Assembly (NCBI RefSeq): GCF_024713975.1
Contig: NC_091107.1
Span: 17,425,001 to 17,489,000, forward strand
Direction: 5' to 3'
Length of the DNA: 64,000 bases
Source: Paralichthys olivaceus
Lineage: Eukaryota; Chordata; Actinopteri; Pleuronectiformes; Paralichthyidae
Position 1 is the stretch's first letter. Every line of letters starts with the position of its first letter. A program made the position numbers and the translations under genes. Shown in pieces: positions 42,082 to 55,512 of this stretch. The notes under the pieces are model-generated. The model did not search any database. It was not told where the DNA came from and saw only the letters and a list, made by a program, of their open reading frames with translations.

Positions 42082-42665
42082 GTAGGTATCTTAAGCTGTA
42101 GGAAAGGAAATAGTGTTTAATGAAGGTCCACGCAATTTGTTAAAAAGCATGTTTGAACACTTTTTGACCTGTAAGGGGCGATGTTGTCATAAGTTTTGCA
42201 TTGTAACAGTTGAATTCCCTTACTTGTTAGTGGATAGATGTTTTTGTTTTGTTATTTATTTGTGAAATGGTAACTTACCCAGTGTTGATGGAAAGTAAAG
42301 CTTCTCTTTTTGTAAGTTCTGAAGTATTTTTTATTACAAAGAAAAGTTCACAGAACAGCAGACATGGTTTAGAGGTGAATTCAGGTAAAGCAAACACGAT
42401 GAGGTAATATCTCAAAATATATCTTTGAAAAACGGGGCAGTTAAGAATAACATGTGATATCAAGTACAGTTAGTTTATTTACAGTTAAACATCACAATGG
42501 AAAAGAAAAACAATGGTCTACTCTATCAGAAAACAGTTTCACCAGTGCTGAGACTTTACACACAATGGTCCAACGAATAAAGGGAACAAGTCCAGTGCAG
42601 TCACGCCAATCATTCCCACAGCTGAGCACAGTATGAGGTCCAATAAAATACCAAAATTTCTCTCC
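42082..42665 (+). other. spata22: probable 3' UTR of spata22
   Basis: Plus-strand AATAAA hexamers lie at 42,576-42,581 and 42,642-42,647. The end is inferred from these. Confidence 0.45.
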
Positions 42666-44602
42666 TGCCCTTTCAAATATGGCAACAGAATCACAGTCAT
42701 TTTCTGAATTTCAGGATATGATTATGGGAAACCCAAATGTTTGGAATATTTAAAATTGTACCCATTGGCAGACTCCAAACCATTATTAAAACACAAATAC
42801 GCACATAAACACACACTAGAAAAGGGAGTCCAGCTTAATTAAATTGGCAGTGTACAGGGACAGTAAGTGATGTGGACAAATTGTCCTCAGAACATGACAG
42901 CAACGGTGCCAGCGCTCAAAAGGAGACGTGGGTTGACAAACAAACACACCAACACATTTTGCTTACATGAGGAGTTAATTATTTTAAGCCACGTTTTACA
43001 CATGATGTGAGTAATGTGTCAGCTCAGCACAGATGACAACAGGCGATGCTCAATTTGTACAGCCACTTCCTCCAACACTTCCAATTCTAAATCACATAAG
43101 ACAAGGATGCCAGGAATTAATCTGTTAGCTGCATGTCACAACCTTTTAATAAAGCGATTCAAGTGAAATAACGCTTTTAGATAATTGGAAAAAAATATCT
43201 CAGGGCATAATTTGAATCCAAGTGCACTGTTTTCCTTTTTTTTTTCCTTCTCTGTCATTACCTCCAAGGATTAAAAGACATCTCTTCCCTCTCCGCCAGA
43301 GCATTTTTCTCAAGTTAATGAGATCATACTGCATCAAGTACACGAGAAACACTTCACCTCTGAGAGGAAAAATTATAAGAGGAAAAAGAAAGACATTCAA
43401 TCACTTCACATAACAGGATCCACAGTTTTTCAGCAGAAAAAGATGAAAACCTGATAATTGTATTAAACATTTGTCTTGGTTATGTTAAAAGGCACAAGTT
43501 GGTCAGATCACATTTAAAATCTAGATCAATTGTTCTACCATTAACAAAGCCCATCTTTATCATGCATTTCTGATGAAATTCCTACAGCTCCCTGCCTTTT
43601 GCAATCTTTTGTTTTTTTCCTGAATTAGTGTTAAGTATTGTAGTGTGTTGCAGGCAAAAAGTTGTTCATGTTAAACAAGCAAGTCACATCACACAAACAA
43701 ATCTGGGGAGAAGGTTAACAAAAAGATGTCATATCACAACATAAATGTTTTTGACAACACTGCTCTGGAACCACTCCACGTTAATCATTATTCACTTTGC
43801 TTTTACGAGCAGATGTTTTGACTTGTCCTCTCGGCAGGTCTGGTGCTGTGTTTACTGTCCTTTTCTTTACGACAGTCGCTGAAAGTCAGAACGTCTTCTT
43901 GACAAACACTGGAAAAGTCTGAAGAGCAAAAATCCCAGTGTCGGAGTTCACTTTTCAATCAATCAATATTTTGAAATCTCAAACATTAGCTCTGTTAATA
44001 TATATATACAGTCCAAAACACCATATGTACAGTCCAAATGCACAGATGCATTTCGACCAATAAAAAGTGTCTCTCTCTTGGAGTCACAACCTCGCGCTGA
44101 AACGTTACTTGATTGTTCGAGTCGAGCCACAAAATCTCATCTGAGTCCCGTCCTTACTTCCAGTCTGTTTTGGAATGTGTTGTACTGAATGTTGACTTGT
44201 TTCCACAACAGAGCGAAAGGAAAAAAACACACATTTTAAGCAGGTACTTGAGGACATTTTCTTAAATTGCTTGAAATTGGGTTATTACTCTTTGCATCCT
44301 CTGACACGAAGAAAAACAAACAAGTCAAACTGTAGAAACCTTGTGGCAGACTGCAGGATAAAAATAATAACCACAGAGTTTTATCGTAACATAAAACATT
44401 CCATTTAAAGTAACATGAATTTAAATCCATTACATATGATGGAGGAAGACAGTGTTTGTTGCTTCACTGAGTGGGGCTTCCCAAACAGCATCAATATGCA
44501 GCATTAAAAATGGATGATGCAGGTGTCTCTCCATGACATCACGTCCAGGTCAGAGTGTGGTCAGGAGGGAAAAAAGAAAGCACAAGACTTCATTCCAATG
44601 CA
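42455..44602 (-). other. probable 3' UTR of the TMEM211-like gene
   Basis: A minus-strand AATAAA at 42,474-42,479 lies in a typical AT-rich setting, and the 2.1 kb between it and the stop codon has no repeats or frames that look coding. If both 3' ends are right, this UTR overlaps that of spata22 over about 42,455-42,665. Confidence 0.4.
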
Positions 44603-44829
44603 CTATAACAGCGTGGGCAAAGGGGTGGGGGACAGCTGCTCCTTCGGTGCGTATTTGGCAAAAAAGGGCAAGAAGACGGTGAGCATGACACCGACAATCG
44701 CCAGCATGTAGCCCCAGCCGATCTGGCACTCGCCGGCGTAGTAGATGTCGGAGTCCCCGCAGAAGGACCTGACCAGAGAAGAGTTCAGGCCGAAGGGGTA
44801 GACCAGCAATCCGGCAGCCATGATGAACA
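44603..44829 (-). CDS. tmem211: TMEM211/LHFPL7-type tetraspan protein, last coding exon
   Basis: The exon starts after CTGCAG at 44,830 and ends at a stop at 44,603. It encodes about 74 residues. First is a membrane segment (VFIMAAGLLVYPFGLNSS), then the loop LVRSFCGDSDIYYAGECQ with two Cys, then the fourth membrane segment GWGYMLAIVGVMLTVFLPFF and a short tail. The pattern L-V-x-P-x-GL-S, Cys, YYxG-C, GWGYM is that of human TMEM211 (LHFPL7) and fits it better than LHFPL1-6 as I recall them. LHFPL proteins have four helices, two of which are encoded upstream. I searched the minus strand above 44,830 by eye and did not find those exons, so the model is partial. Function is not established. Confidence 0.72.
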
Positions 44830-47740
44830 CTGCAGAGAAGATGTGAGACACGTTAGACAGTACTACAGTACATTCATTACAGACTGCTGGAGGAAAGGTT
44901 TGTTTCACCAGATGACACAGCACAAAACAGATGTTGTGTACACTGCTAAAATCACATGTTGATTCGCAAAATAAGAATCAGTTTTAAAGGAAGATTGTAT
45001 TTACAGTGAAATACAAGAAGTTTTTTTTTAATTGCATGTAGCAATTCAGATATCTTTGGTATTAATTATCTATTTTTTAATATCTGTTTTTGCTTTCACC
45101 CAGGCGGGGTGGGGTTCATCTTTATAAGTAATTCATAGCAGCATTGACATAATATCCAAACGATAATAGAATGGGAGGAGCTGAAAAAGTCCATAAAAAA
45201 ATGAAATCATTTCTTGCGGATGCTGTAGCATGTATGAAGATTAATTACACTTAGCAGCAGCGTAGCAGCAAGATCGACAACTTTTCTGAGAGTGAGACCC
45301 AGAGTGAGGGCAATACTCAACCTTGTTCAAGTCAGGAGGACCATGATAAGGAAAGACCAACTAAGATTTTGGGTGGAAAAAAAAAACTCCTGCTTAAGAA
45401 TGATATTGGGGTATTTTTTATTTTTTGGCCCTTATATGAATCATTGTCTTCAAATCTATTTTTATTATTTCTGCTAATATTTGAGGTGTCTACCACAAAT
45501 GGACATAAAGGCATTATGAATAAGACAGCATATGGTGTTATAAAGGTTAGTAGAAACATAAAGATGTCCACGTCAGGATTACATTTCTTTGCCTCAGTAT
45601 CTTCAGCAGACTGAAAACAAATATTTCTTTACTACAATCAATATTTCAGAGGCTGAGACACATAGGACCAAAATAGCATGTGGGCTGGAGTGAACATGAA
45701 GATGTGGAGACGGTCTAATGTGTGGTCACTTACTGCCAATGTCCTTCCATGTTCTTTTCATAAATATATTTACACAGGCCAAGTTAAAGGCATTGTTTTA
45801 TCTCTGGGGAAAAAAAGCATCCATAATGAAGCTGCCGGGATTTTCCCTTACTATCTCGTGTGTCACAGCCTATGAAATATTGATTGGAGAGATAGTGAAA
45901 TCAAAATGTGATCCTGGAATGGATGTGTTTTTCCTGGCATAGGAAAAATATCTTTCTTATCGTTGCTTGTGTTGAATCAGTTAATGAAGGCTATTGTACT
46001 TTGTAACAAAACATAAAGCAATTTCCATAAAAAGAATTCTATCCCTTCTATATTATAGTTCTGCTACACCTTCCTTCATCCTTAATAGTCCTTAATTTAT
46101 GTCTCATGGTGGTAGAGACCCCAAATATTGGTAAAATAATTATTAAAGGTTGTATTTGCAGAAAGAAATATATGAATTGACATCATATTGGTGCAAGTAT
46201 GTGGGTTTTCAATACCCTCAATATCATTTTTGTCAAAATAATAACATAAAATCATTTAAAGGGATGATTTGATATTATATTACATGCATAGATAGATTTT
46301 AATGGAGTGCTTGAGACAGTTTGTTTTTTATAAATTGAGGGAATCAAGCCTTTAACTTCTCTAATAGCTTGATACAGTGATATACCCACTGAGGGCCACT
46401 TGGTGGCAGTAGAAGTTTTGGAAAGTAAGTCTGACTCAGAATCAAGTGTAATGACACTTCATCACTGCTGAAGTACATTCATTTGCAGTGAGACTGAGAG
46501 TCTTGTGTTATATATATAAAAAATGAATCATGTACAAGTCATTTTTATCCAGCATCGGCAGAGCAGAGCTTTATTGTATTGAACAACAAAAGCACTGATG
46601 ACCTGTAATTGACAGAACCTTCTAACGCAAAATGATTCATGTCTCTTTAAATCCATTTGCACTCTTCATTTCAAAACATCAGGTCTTCAGGGAAAAGGAA
46701 GCTCACTCTGCAACTTCTGTGGCATCAGCTTTCTCCGGCATACTCCTCTGTGCCCCTGCAGCCGGAGAGCGGCTCACTTTTACAAATTGAGTCAAGTCTC
46801 CCTGCCTGTGCTGCCAAGCAGTTATCGACTGCTCTACGGGCTTTCATTGCTGCTCTTATTTATTCTGAGTGCCGGCTGGATTTCCATTACAATGCCAGGT
46901 GTCATAGTTGTTTTAGCTGTGGAGAGCCGGGCCTGCTGCAAAAGCTTGAACTCGCGATAGTGAGTAGTTATTAAGCTGCATCGATTTCTGGTTTCATACT
47001 TTTCAAGGGCAGCCACCTCATGGTCCGAGGGAAACAGCGCTCTTATGAGAGCTTCAATGCAACAGCTGCGTGAGTATCAAATCGATGGTTTGTGTGGGCG
47101 GTGAAGGGCCGCGCTAGTCGAGAAACAATGTAGAGGTAGGAAGCGTTTGCTGATGTTCTCACTGCACACTGGGGGCTTTGGGAATGAGAAAGAAAGAGTA
47201 GAGAAAAGAACACACAGAGCTGTGTGAACGGCGTGAGGAGAGGGATCTCTTGGGTGTAGTGTCTCTCTGCGGAGTTCATAGCGGGTCTCACATATCACAA
47301 CCCTGCAGCCAGCTCTCGTAGTGCGGCCCTGCTTTTTATCTGCGGGGCCCAGTGCCACAGATCTCACGACCTAATGAGACTTTAATGACCTTCTTTATCA
47401 AACTATCCTCGGCTTTTGTGGAAGAAGACACAGGCGCACACTTACAACCCAAGGCTGCTTCCCCCGTCCAATGAAATGAAGAGTAAACTCAGACAAAAAT
47501 AAAACTAGAATGTGCAACAACGCAGCTTTACCCCCAAAGAATCAATACAGGAATGTAATCCAGACTGCATCTCTCACCCAGGTGTCAGGTAAGCAGGGTG
47601 AGGGCTGGATACTATCAATCAGACCGGGGGGTGTACTGTCTGCATCAGATAAGCTGCAGCTCGGGCTGACTGGATCTCTGCCAGCCGTTAATGAGAGGTG
47701 AACTGTCACAAAACTGTAGAATCTAACCCCAATCCATGGC

Positions 47741-48191
47741 TTGAATTACGGGGGAGCTAAGGTGAGCTTGTCTCCCCTGTAAAAGCCCATGGGCCCCCCT
47801 GGAGGCTGACTTTCTGAAACGTAAATTTTTTTTATTGGTTACTGCCTTTCATTTTCTATGGGTTTCCTGAAATAAATAAGAATAGCAATAAAATATGTCA
47901 ATGTGTCTTTTTCGCTCAGTAAAATACAAATTTTGAACATATCTCTCCACTAATTTCATACAATGCTGTGTCTATTCCTGCTGGTGCCATCCATACATGG
48001 TGCTGCTGCTCTCAAATCACGTGTGTTTTAACGTTACGATGCCTCTTGAACATTTCTTCCCTGAGTGGACGTAGCTGCGGTATTTGTATTTTTCACAATA
48101 TTCTGTAATTGACTACACTGCCACACACCTCTACGTGTTTATCAGTGCCACCGGATAATAAGGCTCCCCCAAAAGCTGCTGTGTAATTCAA
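47741..48191. repeat. possible DNA-transposon remnant with short inverted ends
   Basis: 'ttgaattac' at 47,741-47,749 is repeated inverted as 'gtaattcaa' at 48,183-48,191. Just inside each end lies 'gggggagct' (left) and, inverted, 'ggctccccc' (right). About 450 bp separates the ends and no frame is present. The match is short, so this is tentative. Confidence 0.4.
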
Positions 48192-48625
48192 ACACCGCCA
48201 CTAGCAGAAGCAACTGATCCTTTAAATCTGAGTCCATTGAACCAAACCACAGTTTATCTAGTATACATGTCTGCAAAGAGGAAAAGAGTGTGCAGGGTAA
48301 TATATTGCTTATCCTGATTCTTTTCTATCTATTTAGATGTTTTTTTAACTGTCCATCATCAGTCTGACAATGCCGTGGGAATACAATAGATGGAGTACTC
48401 TTTTCATGACCTAATGTGTGACTGCATATATTGCATACTGGATGAAAGAGGGTCCTTGTTTTCACAGCAGGCTGCACAAACCCTAATTCAGCAGGGTGTT
48501 ACTGTACATGGCCCGCTGGTCTAATCCTGTGAGGAATGGACAGTGTGATGAGAGGTTGACATGACATCAAGGTGCTGTACAGACTGAGGGCTGAGAGAGT
48601 TCTTGTACAACCAAGACTCCATATG

Positions 48626-49144
48626 CAGTGGGGGTTCTAGCTTTCGTGGCGCCCTGGGCCGACTCTCTTAGCCTCTATCTTATAACCATAAATCCAAAAT
48701 TGAAGCATGAGGATGAAGAATAGAAACAATATAAATAAAATACAAAATCAAATGATCACAAATGATAGCAAATTGCTAATAAACTGGCAGACTAGTCTAT
48801 GAAATTGCATATTCACAGTATTATGAATGAATTTGGTAGCATTTTGTAGTGTGACTGATTTTACTTATTGCATCAGTTGGCTGCTGTACAAATGTAGGTG
48901 TGCTGTTTCCCGCCTCCCCCTTCCTCAGGGGGAGGTCAACGAACCCCGTCCCCCTCCTCATCTCCCCCATCTCACAAACTAGTGGTACAGGCCGCCCATT
49001 CAGACAAGGTTAATTGACCCACACAGTGACATTTGATCATTGACGTGATGTGCCAATGAGCCATAGAAAACCGCTCTGTGCCCCCCTGGGCAAGACGATG
49101 CCCTGGGCAGTGGCCCATGTTGCACATATCTAAATACGCCACCG
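48626..49144. mobile_element. nonautonomous hAT-type element
   Basis: The left end CAGTGGGGGTTCTAG and the inverted right end CGGTGGCGTATTTAG agree at most positions and follow the CAGTGGCG style of hAT ends. The flanks TCCATATG (48,618-48,625) and CCGATATG (49,145-49,152) match in six of eight bases, as an aged 8-bp target duplication would. The interior has 'gtggcgccctgggcc' and 'ccctgggcaagacgatgccc', but no transposase. Confidence 0.65.
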
Positions 49145-51063
49145 CCGATATGCACAAGGACGCCCACTAAACTTGACAAACTGAGTCTGTCGGTCAGCAA
49201 GCAAGTGCTGTGGACATCATATGAGAGCAGAATATACAATTTCATACCATGATTGATATGAACAATAAAAAATAAACTACTGCAAAAAAATCTTAGATTG
49301 AGCTTTCGAATGTGTTAAAATCCCCGTCAGGAGAAAAGAACAGCACAGGTCAGACTTGAATTCTTCATTTAAAGGCAGTCACAGGGGTTTTAGTTTTAGA
49401 GCTGTCCACACAGCCAGCAGGCAGCAAAAAGCTACAAGTGCTTCCATCATTTACTTCCTAATAGACCCACGTAACCCGACAGTTTACTAACCTCCCAACC
49501 CTCAATCAATGGTCTGCATTTGTGAGCACCGGGAGGAAAGTGGAGCTCAGCCAGATCTTTCCCCAAAGAGAGGAATTAAAGTCAATTCAGGTTTGGAGAC
49601 AGTGTGACGGCCCCAATCAGTTGAGGGATAGTGAGAGCAAAAGACAAACGAGAAGTGCCTCAGATAATTACTATGATTTCACCTGTCATTATTTGTTCTT
49701 TGATAGATGTATCTATTTGTCTGTTTGTCAGATTTCAACAATGAACATAAGCACGTGCTTATAATATTGTGTCTCCATGTACATTTTTTTCATTCTTAAA
49801 TTTGTCCTTACAGTCAAACTAGATTTAAAAAATGTCCTTGCACAGTGAATTTCAACTGACAACTTGTGAAAATGAACAACTTTGAAGTGTGCACAGACAT
49901 TTCAGAAAAATATCCATTTGAAAAGACAAAACAGGCAGTTTTCACATGTAGCTGCAAAGCTGCAAAGCTGCCGAGCCCATTTTATGTGCACTAATGGATA
50001 GACAACACAATAATATGTTTCTGTCTCTATTTTTCTACAGTGTGGTAATGGAGGATAGAAGGGATATTAAATAAAACTGAGGAGAAAGCATTGTGCTAGC
50101 ATAAAAAAGATTTCGCACTGCTTTTACCAAATTAACTGAATTAACCTTGGATCTCTCTCTCAGTGGTGTGGTGAGAAAAAGAAAGCTGCTCCCAGCAGAC
50201 AGGTTCAGAGCACAGACGATGGGAAGGAGATTGAATGGGTCTGTGGGGCAGTAAGGTGTGTGATAACCTGCCGGCCAAGCGTGACCCTAAATCAATTTCA
50301 TCTAACATAGAAATCACTGACACACGCCTCGATACACACAAATCATATGATTACTCATGTCATGTATCAGCGTTCATGTCTGAGCTCACATGTAGAAAAT
50401 CTGGTGAGTCTGGAATGTCAGAAACTCAATATACTGTCGTCCCACACATTCATACACCTTCAATCTAATGCAGCTTTCTGCCGTTTTATCCCTCCCGAGA
50501 TATTACTAATAAAAAATGTAATCCTGTGAGCTTCAAGGCCCTTTCATTACGATACAGAGGCCTCTGCTCTGGATCAATCTCTTTCGCCACCCTGTGCCGA
50601 CTGTCATAACTCTGTTAGCGGTGGGCCGGATTAAATTAAAACTCCATAGGAAATGTGTGGCCTCCGACTGTGGATGCGCTGCCCTTTAATTCAAGTTTCA
50701 CCATGGTGTCGTCTGTTTGTTTGCTCCCTCTGGCAAAGAGTTACATAAAATATATTAAGCAAACTGATTTTTGTCACCCAGGCCCAGACGGAGAGACGCC
50801 TGCCTGGAGTGGAAAACTCCCACACATTAAAAAACGTGAGTGTATGGTTGCCTTGTACTGAAGCAAAGTGACATGGTACCTAAACAATATGCCATTGTTA
50901 AACTCTTGTTAAGTTCACAGGGAAGATTTACAGTCGGACAGACGTTCACTAACATGTCTTTATATGCTCTTCTTTAGAGGAAAGGTATTTTAAATTGTTT
51001 CATAATACCAAGTCAGCAGGAGACACTGACAATGAGAAATAAGACAGAACAGGTTATACAATA

Positions 51064-51335
51064 ACGGCTGTGGCTCAGGAGACGAAGCGCGTCATCCACC
51101 AACCAGAAGGACGGCAGTTAGATCCCTGTCTTCCCCATTCCGCATTCCAAAGTGTTTTTGGGCAAATTACTGCTTCCCAAATTGCCCTTGACAGCTGTGC
51201 TGACAATGAATGATGTGTGACGGAGAAAGATCTGCACATAGATGAAATGAGTGAATGTGGATGGCAATACTGTGCTGTGAAGCGCTTTGAGTGGTCATGA
51301 AGACTAGAAAAGCGCTTACAAATACAGACAGTTTA
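51064..51335 (+). repeat. tRNA-headed SINE-like element, copy 2
   Basis: It starts 'cggctgtggctcaggagacg' (A box) and has 'gttagatccctg' (B box). The body includes 'tttttgggcaaattactgct' and 'aaattgcccttgacagctgt'. It ends 'gcgctttgagtggtcatgaa' and 'gactagaaaagcgctt'. It is the best preserved copy in the window at its 3' end. Confidence 0.65.
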
Positions 51336-52269
51336 CTTTTTTACAATAGACGCTCAAGGTTGGTAGCGAAATAGAATATATCAGAATAATTCCCTGCTTA
51401 TCTTCTGTGACGTTGGAGACAAATAGACAGCCAGGTAGAGACCACCAGCTCCAAGGGGGACAAGAGCAGCCGGACGTGTAAATACAAAAAACATTGAAAG
51501 AAGACAGTGCAGAGCAACACTGGACATTGGTGTGTTGCTTAAATCCATTTCTGGAAGAAACTTCATATCTGGCTGCTGTCCAAGCGGGGACATTATCTGC
51601 TGCTATTATTCACTTCAAAGGCACTTCAAAGAGCACACACATTAGACCGTGTTCTTAACATAACCACAAACCCACCTCGCATATTAATGACATCCGCACA
51701 CATGCCAGTGGGAGGGGGAAAAAAACAACAACACATTTTTCTTCTCTGCCAAAGCTAATGCCTGCCTTCTTCCAGGTAAAGAGACAAACACGGAACAACA
51801 ACAACAAAATTAATCTAATAAATCTTGATTTTCCAACACAACACTCGTCTGCTGGAGCGGCTGCCCAGGTTTGTCACTGATAAAATGCACTGACAGGTAA
51901 CATATGCTGAGAAGTATTTTCTTAATTACACATGCAAGCCCAAAGCTATACATCAGAACTACCACTTCCTCCTCCATATTCTTCATCATCCTGTCGCCCG
52001 TTTTCTTTTTTTCCCCCATAACTAAGCATTTTCCAGGAATAGAACAGGTAAGCTGATCTCCGTCTGCAGGTAGGTAATAATAACCCAGATGTGATGAGGC
52101 AAGCCGATGTAAATGAGGTTTTTATTTACAATAACAACCCAGGGCGGTAAATACAGACTGTGACCCACATACACTCACTCTAATATTGTGCACAGGCATT
52201 AGCTCATACACATACATATGTAATGGTGCAGGTGAACAGCAGCATGGAAAAATATTGGCTCAGCAGCAC

Positions 52270-52720
52270 ATTCACAAGTATATCCTTAAGATTATAGTCA
52301 TAATAATAGTAATAATAACAATACAATTATTTTCAAAACACAGTCATAAGGCCAATTAAAAAGGAAAAATTTAAGGCAAACAATCAGAAACAATAAAAAG
52401 CAATTTGAAGATCACACAACATTCAAGCGCAATTATAGAACTTAAAAATGCTACAGATGAGAAAAAGAGCAAAAACAAGATACAATAAAATATTCTAAAG
52501 TGATAGAAAATAGTCAGTAAAATCAGACCTAGGACAATGTGTCTTTTATTGAGATTTAAAAGAGAATCATGTGTTTGCCACATGGATCTCCTTATGTAGA
52601 TTGTTCAAAAGAGTGGGAGCCCTGACAGAAAAGGCTCGGTCACCTCTGGTCCTCAAACGGGTCAGTGGAATGGCAAGTAGATCCTTAGCTGAGGACCTCA
52701 GGTTACATACAGAGACATCT
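52270..52720. repeat. unclassified dispersed repeat
   Basis: 'gagccctgacagaaaaggct' plus 'cggtcacctctggtcctcaa' and the A-rich 'aacaataaaaagcaatttga' part are phrases I know from repeated teleost DNA. Ends and class were not determined. Confidence 0.4.
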
Positions 52721-54369
52721 TAGATGTACTTCTGTGGGAGTCCAGAACAGTCTCATTATTTCCTGTCTTACTTACATAGTCTGATTTGGTGGAAATGTAA
52801 GAGTTTGAGTGTTTGTGTTGCCCCCATACTGACAGCATCACAAAAGGGCAGTACATAACTGTTAAGGAAATTGCCTTTTCACTGACCACACAGAAGGAAA
52901 ATAATTTTCCCTTTATCTACAGGCTAAAGGAGATGGGGCTGGATAATTTCTGCTGCTCTCTCACACAAAGAACACACTTTTCACTCCACCTGCAGCACGG
53001 AGGAGGAAGCAGAGCGATGGTGCAGGTGAGACCATGCATTAAGAGTTTGAGTTGAAATAAGTTACAGCACTGTATCTAGACAACAACAGATGGTCCACTA
53101 GAGTCTCCAGTGTTACCGATCTAAATGTGCAATGAGTTTTCTCTGTTATTTTCACCCCTCAGACGGCTCAAGGATGGGAATCATAGAGTGAAAGTTGTTG
53201 AGAGCTGATCTGTGCCAGCCATGAATCTCCTGGTAGTCAGCTGGGACCTGGCGGAGCATGGGCATAAACAGCAGGGACTCTATCCTAATGTGATGAGCTG
53301 AGCTCTAGTCTGCACACAGCCATGTTGATTATTAAGCTCAGTGCGCCTCTGGGAAATTATGCTAATGACGTTCCTCTGACGACCTATGTTCCTCGAAATG
53401 TTTGGCTGTAGGTAATCGTGTTCACGGCAGCAACTAAAACACAACTCCTCTTAATGTGAGATTGAGGAGGAGAGAAAAGGACAAGGGGGTGGAGAGTGAA
53501 GAAAAAAAGATTTCAGAGATTAACTGAAGCACTTTGGTAGGTAGACCTGTAATCTCATTTTATTTTCTTTCTTTTATTCCTCACCACACCTCACTGATTC
53601 TAATCACCTCAACCCCCCTTTACTCTTTGGCTCAACACCTCATTGTCTTCGGTGCAGACATGTAATTGTATTCAGCGTCATTGTGCCATAATTCAGAACT
53701 GAGTGACATATTTTGTTTTTTTCCACGTGCGTATTTTTTGTATTTTGTAAATGTATTAATATTTTTTTTTCCTTTCAAAGCTAACTGTGTGCCACGCATC
53801 CATTCATCCATGTATCTGTCTATCTATATATCTATCTATGTATCTTTAGAGCTCAGTTGCACTTTAAGGGACAGAACAAAACAAGAAAAGCTCTAAGAGA
53901 ATCTAAGCATTTAGATCTGAAAGTGACAGTTTCAGGTGAGTAAATGAAGAGATGTTACCAATAGCTGCTGCTCCACAATAAAAAAAAATATTAATACAAG
54001 TTGGAGAAAATCATTTCTCTGGGTTGAGCCAGCTTCCTACTTGCCACAGAGGTGAGACAAGCCTGGGAGTCGTGCATGCTCAGAATGTCTACAAAGCTGG
54101 GTTCAATCCACAGGGGAATGATTCTATGGGAAAAGGTCCAGTGCTGTCAGTGGAGGAGAAAACCTGTTGACCTTGAGATCACAGAGCGAGTCCGAGAGCA
54201 AAGAGATGAGAGGGTGAGGAAAATAAAATGCAGGCAGTTGGGAGAGATTAGCAGGGCAATGAAATAGCTTTTGTTATCTTTGGTGTGAGCAGGTCAATCA
54301 GAGCTCAGTAAAAGGTTGGTTTTTCACAGACACATTCATGCTGTGCTAAGCCCATACCCCTCTGTCCAG

Positions 54370-54615
54370 AGAGCGACTGGTGGTAGAGCGGGTCGTCCAC
54401 TAACCCAAAGGTCATTGGTTTGATCTCTGGCTCTTCACATTGAAGTATCTTTGGGCAAAACACTGAACCCCAAATTGCCCCTGATGGCTGTGTGATTGTG
54501 TGACTAGGATACGATAGAGGAGTTATTTACATATAGAAACAGTGCATGTGTGTATATGTGACTCTTTGAGTGTTTAAGACTGGAACGGTGCCGTATATAT
54601 AAAGTCTATTTAAAT
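54370..54615 (+). repeat. tRNA-headed SINE-like element, copy 3
   Basis: It contains 'ggtggtagagcgggtcgtcc', 'ggtttgatctctggc' (B-box-like), 'cactgaaccccaaattgccc' and 'ctgatggctgtgtgattgtg', in the same order as the copies at 8,107 and 51,064. Confidence 0.6.
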
Positions 54616-55013
54616 GTTTTCTTTAGTTTTGTATACTCCTCATGTTTTGAACACGTACAAGCGTTTTGCTCTTTGGAGATTATATGAGATGAAGTGAGGC
54701 TTTAACGATTCTGTGTTTGGCACCGCAGCAAGAGGATCGTACAGATAAGAACAAAGCAGACACTGAGTATTAAAGATAAGACAAGGACTAACAGTGTGGG
54801 AACATTTGGTGAACACTCCCAACAAATAAAGACATAAAGGCGCTATTGCAAACAGATTGGAGCTGAAATTTAAAAGAATAATCTAACATATTTATTTGCT
54901 CTCTTGTTGAGATGTGGAGAAGATCAATAAAAATCTTATTAAGGGAAAAATAGGAGGCTGGAGTCGGCAAGTGGTTATCTTAGATTAGCATTCAAACTGG
55001 AAACGGGGAAACA

Positions 55014-55512
55014 ATAGACTGTATATAAAGATGGTCTCTACTTCTTCCCTCTATCCAGAAGTGAAGCCAAAATGTCCCAGATATCATCACTGCCATCTTG
55101 CACTGAAAAAGTTTGGAGAGATGATGCCCAGCAGCATTTAGGAGATGAAACCATGGTAGCAACATCCCGCTGAAACACAAGCTCAACCTGAGTCACTGAG
55201 TCACTCTCAACTGTCAATCAAGATGTTTCAGCCCATTTTTGTAACATCCAAAAAGTAATATAAACCAAAATTATCAGATACATGAACACTTGACCCACAT
55301 CAGTGTGGTCAAAACTACCTAAAATGACAGAAACCATATTTGAGGAAAATGTATTAAATGGCTACTTTGGCTACTTTACGATCGTCCATGTCCCAGCCAC
55401 TAACATGGAGGAGGCAGGGTTTATTCCCTATACTGCAGCCAGCCATCAGGTGGCGATCGATATGTTTTGGCTTCACTTTTGGGGAACTGTCATGTCATCC
55501 ATCTTGGTTCGA
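55014..55512. repeat. MITE-like element, one inverted end lost
   Basis: The left end 'agactgtatataaagatgg' is intact. The right part 'gcgatcgatatgttttggct' and 'tcatgtcatccatctt' stops where an inverted copy of the left end ('ccatctttatatacagtct') would be expected; only 'ccatctt' remains. The interior includes 'tccagaagtgaagccaaaat'. I know this element type from other fish sequence. Confidence 0.55.

Noticed and set aside
47077-47367. Minus-strand frames upstream of the TMEM211-like exon, considered as its 5' exons
   Set aside because: They lack the expected first two membrane helices and the W/Cys pattern of LHFPL proteins.
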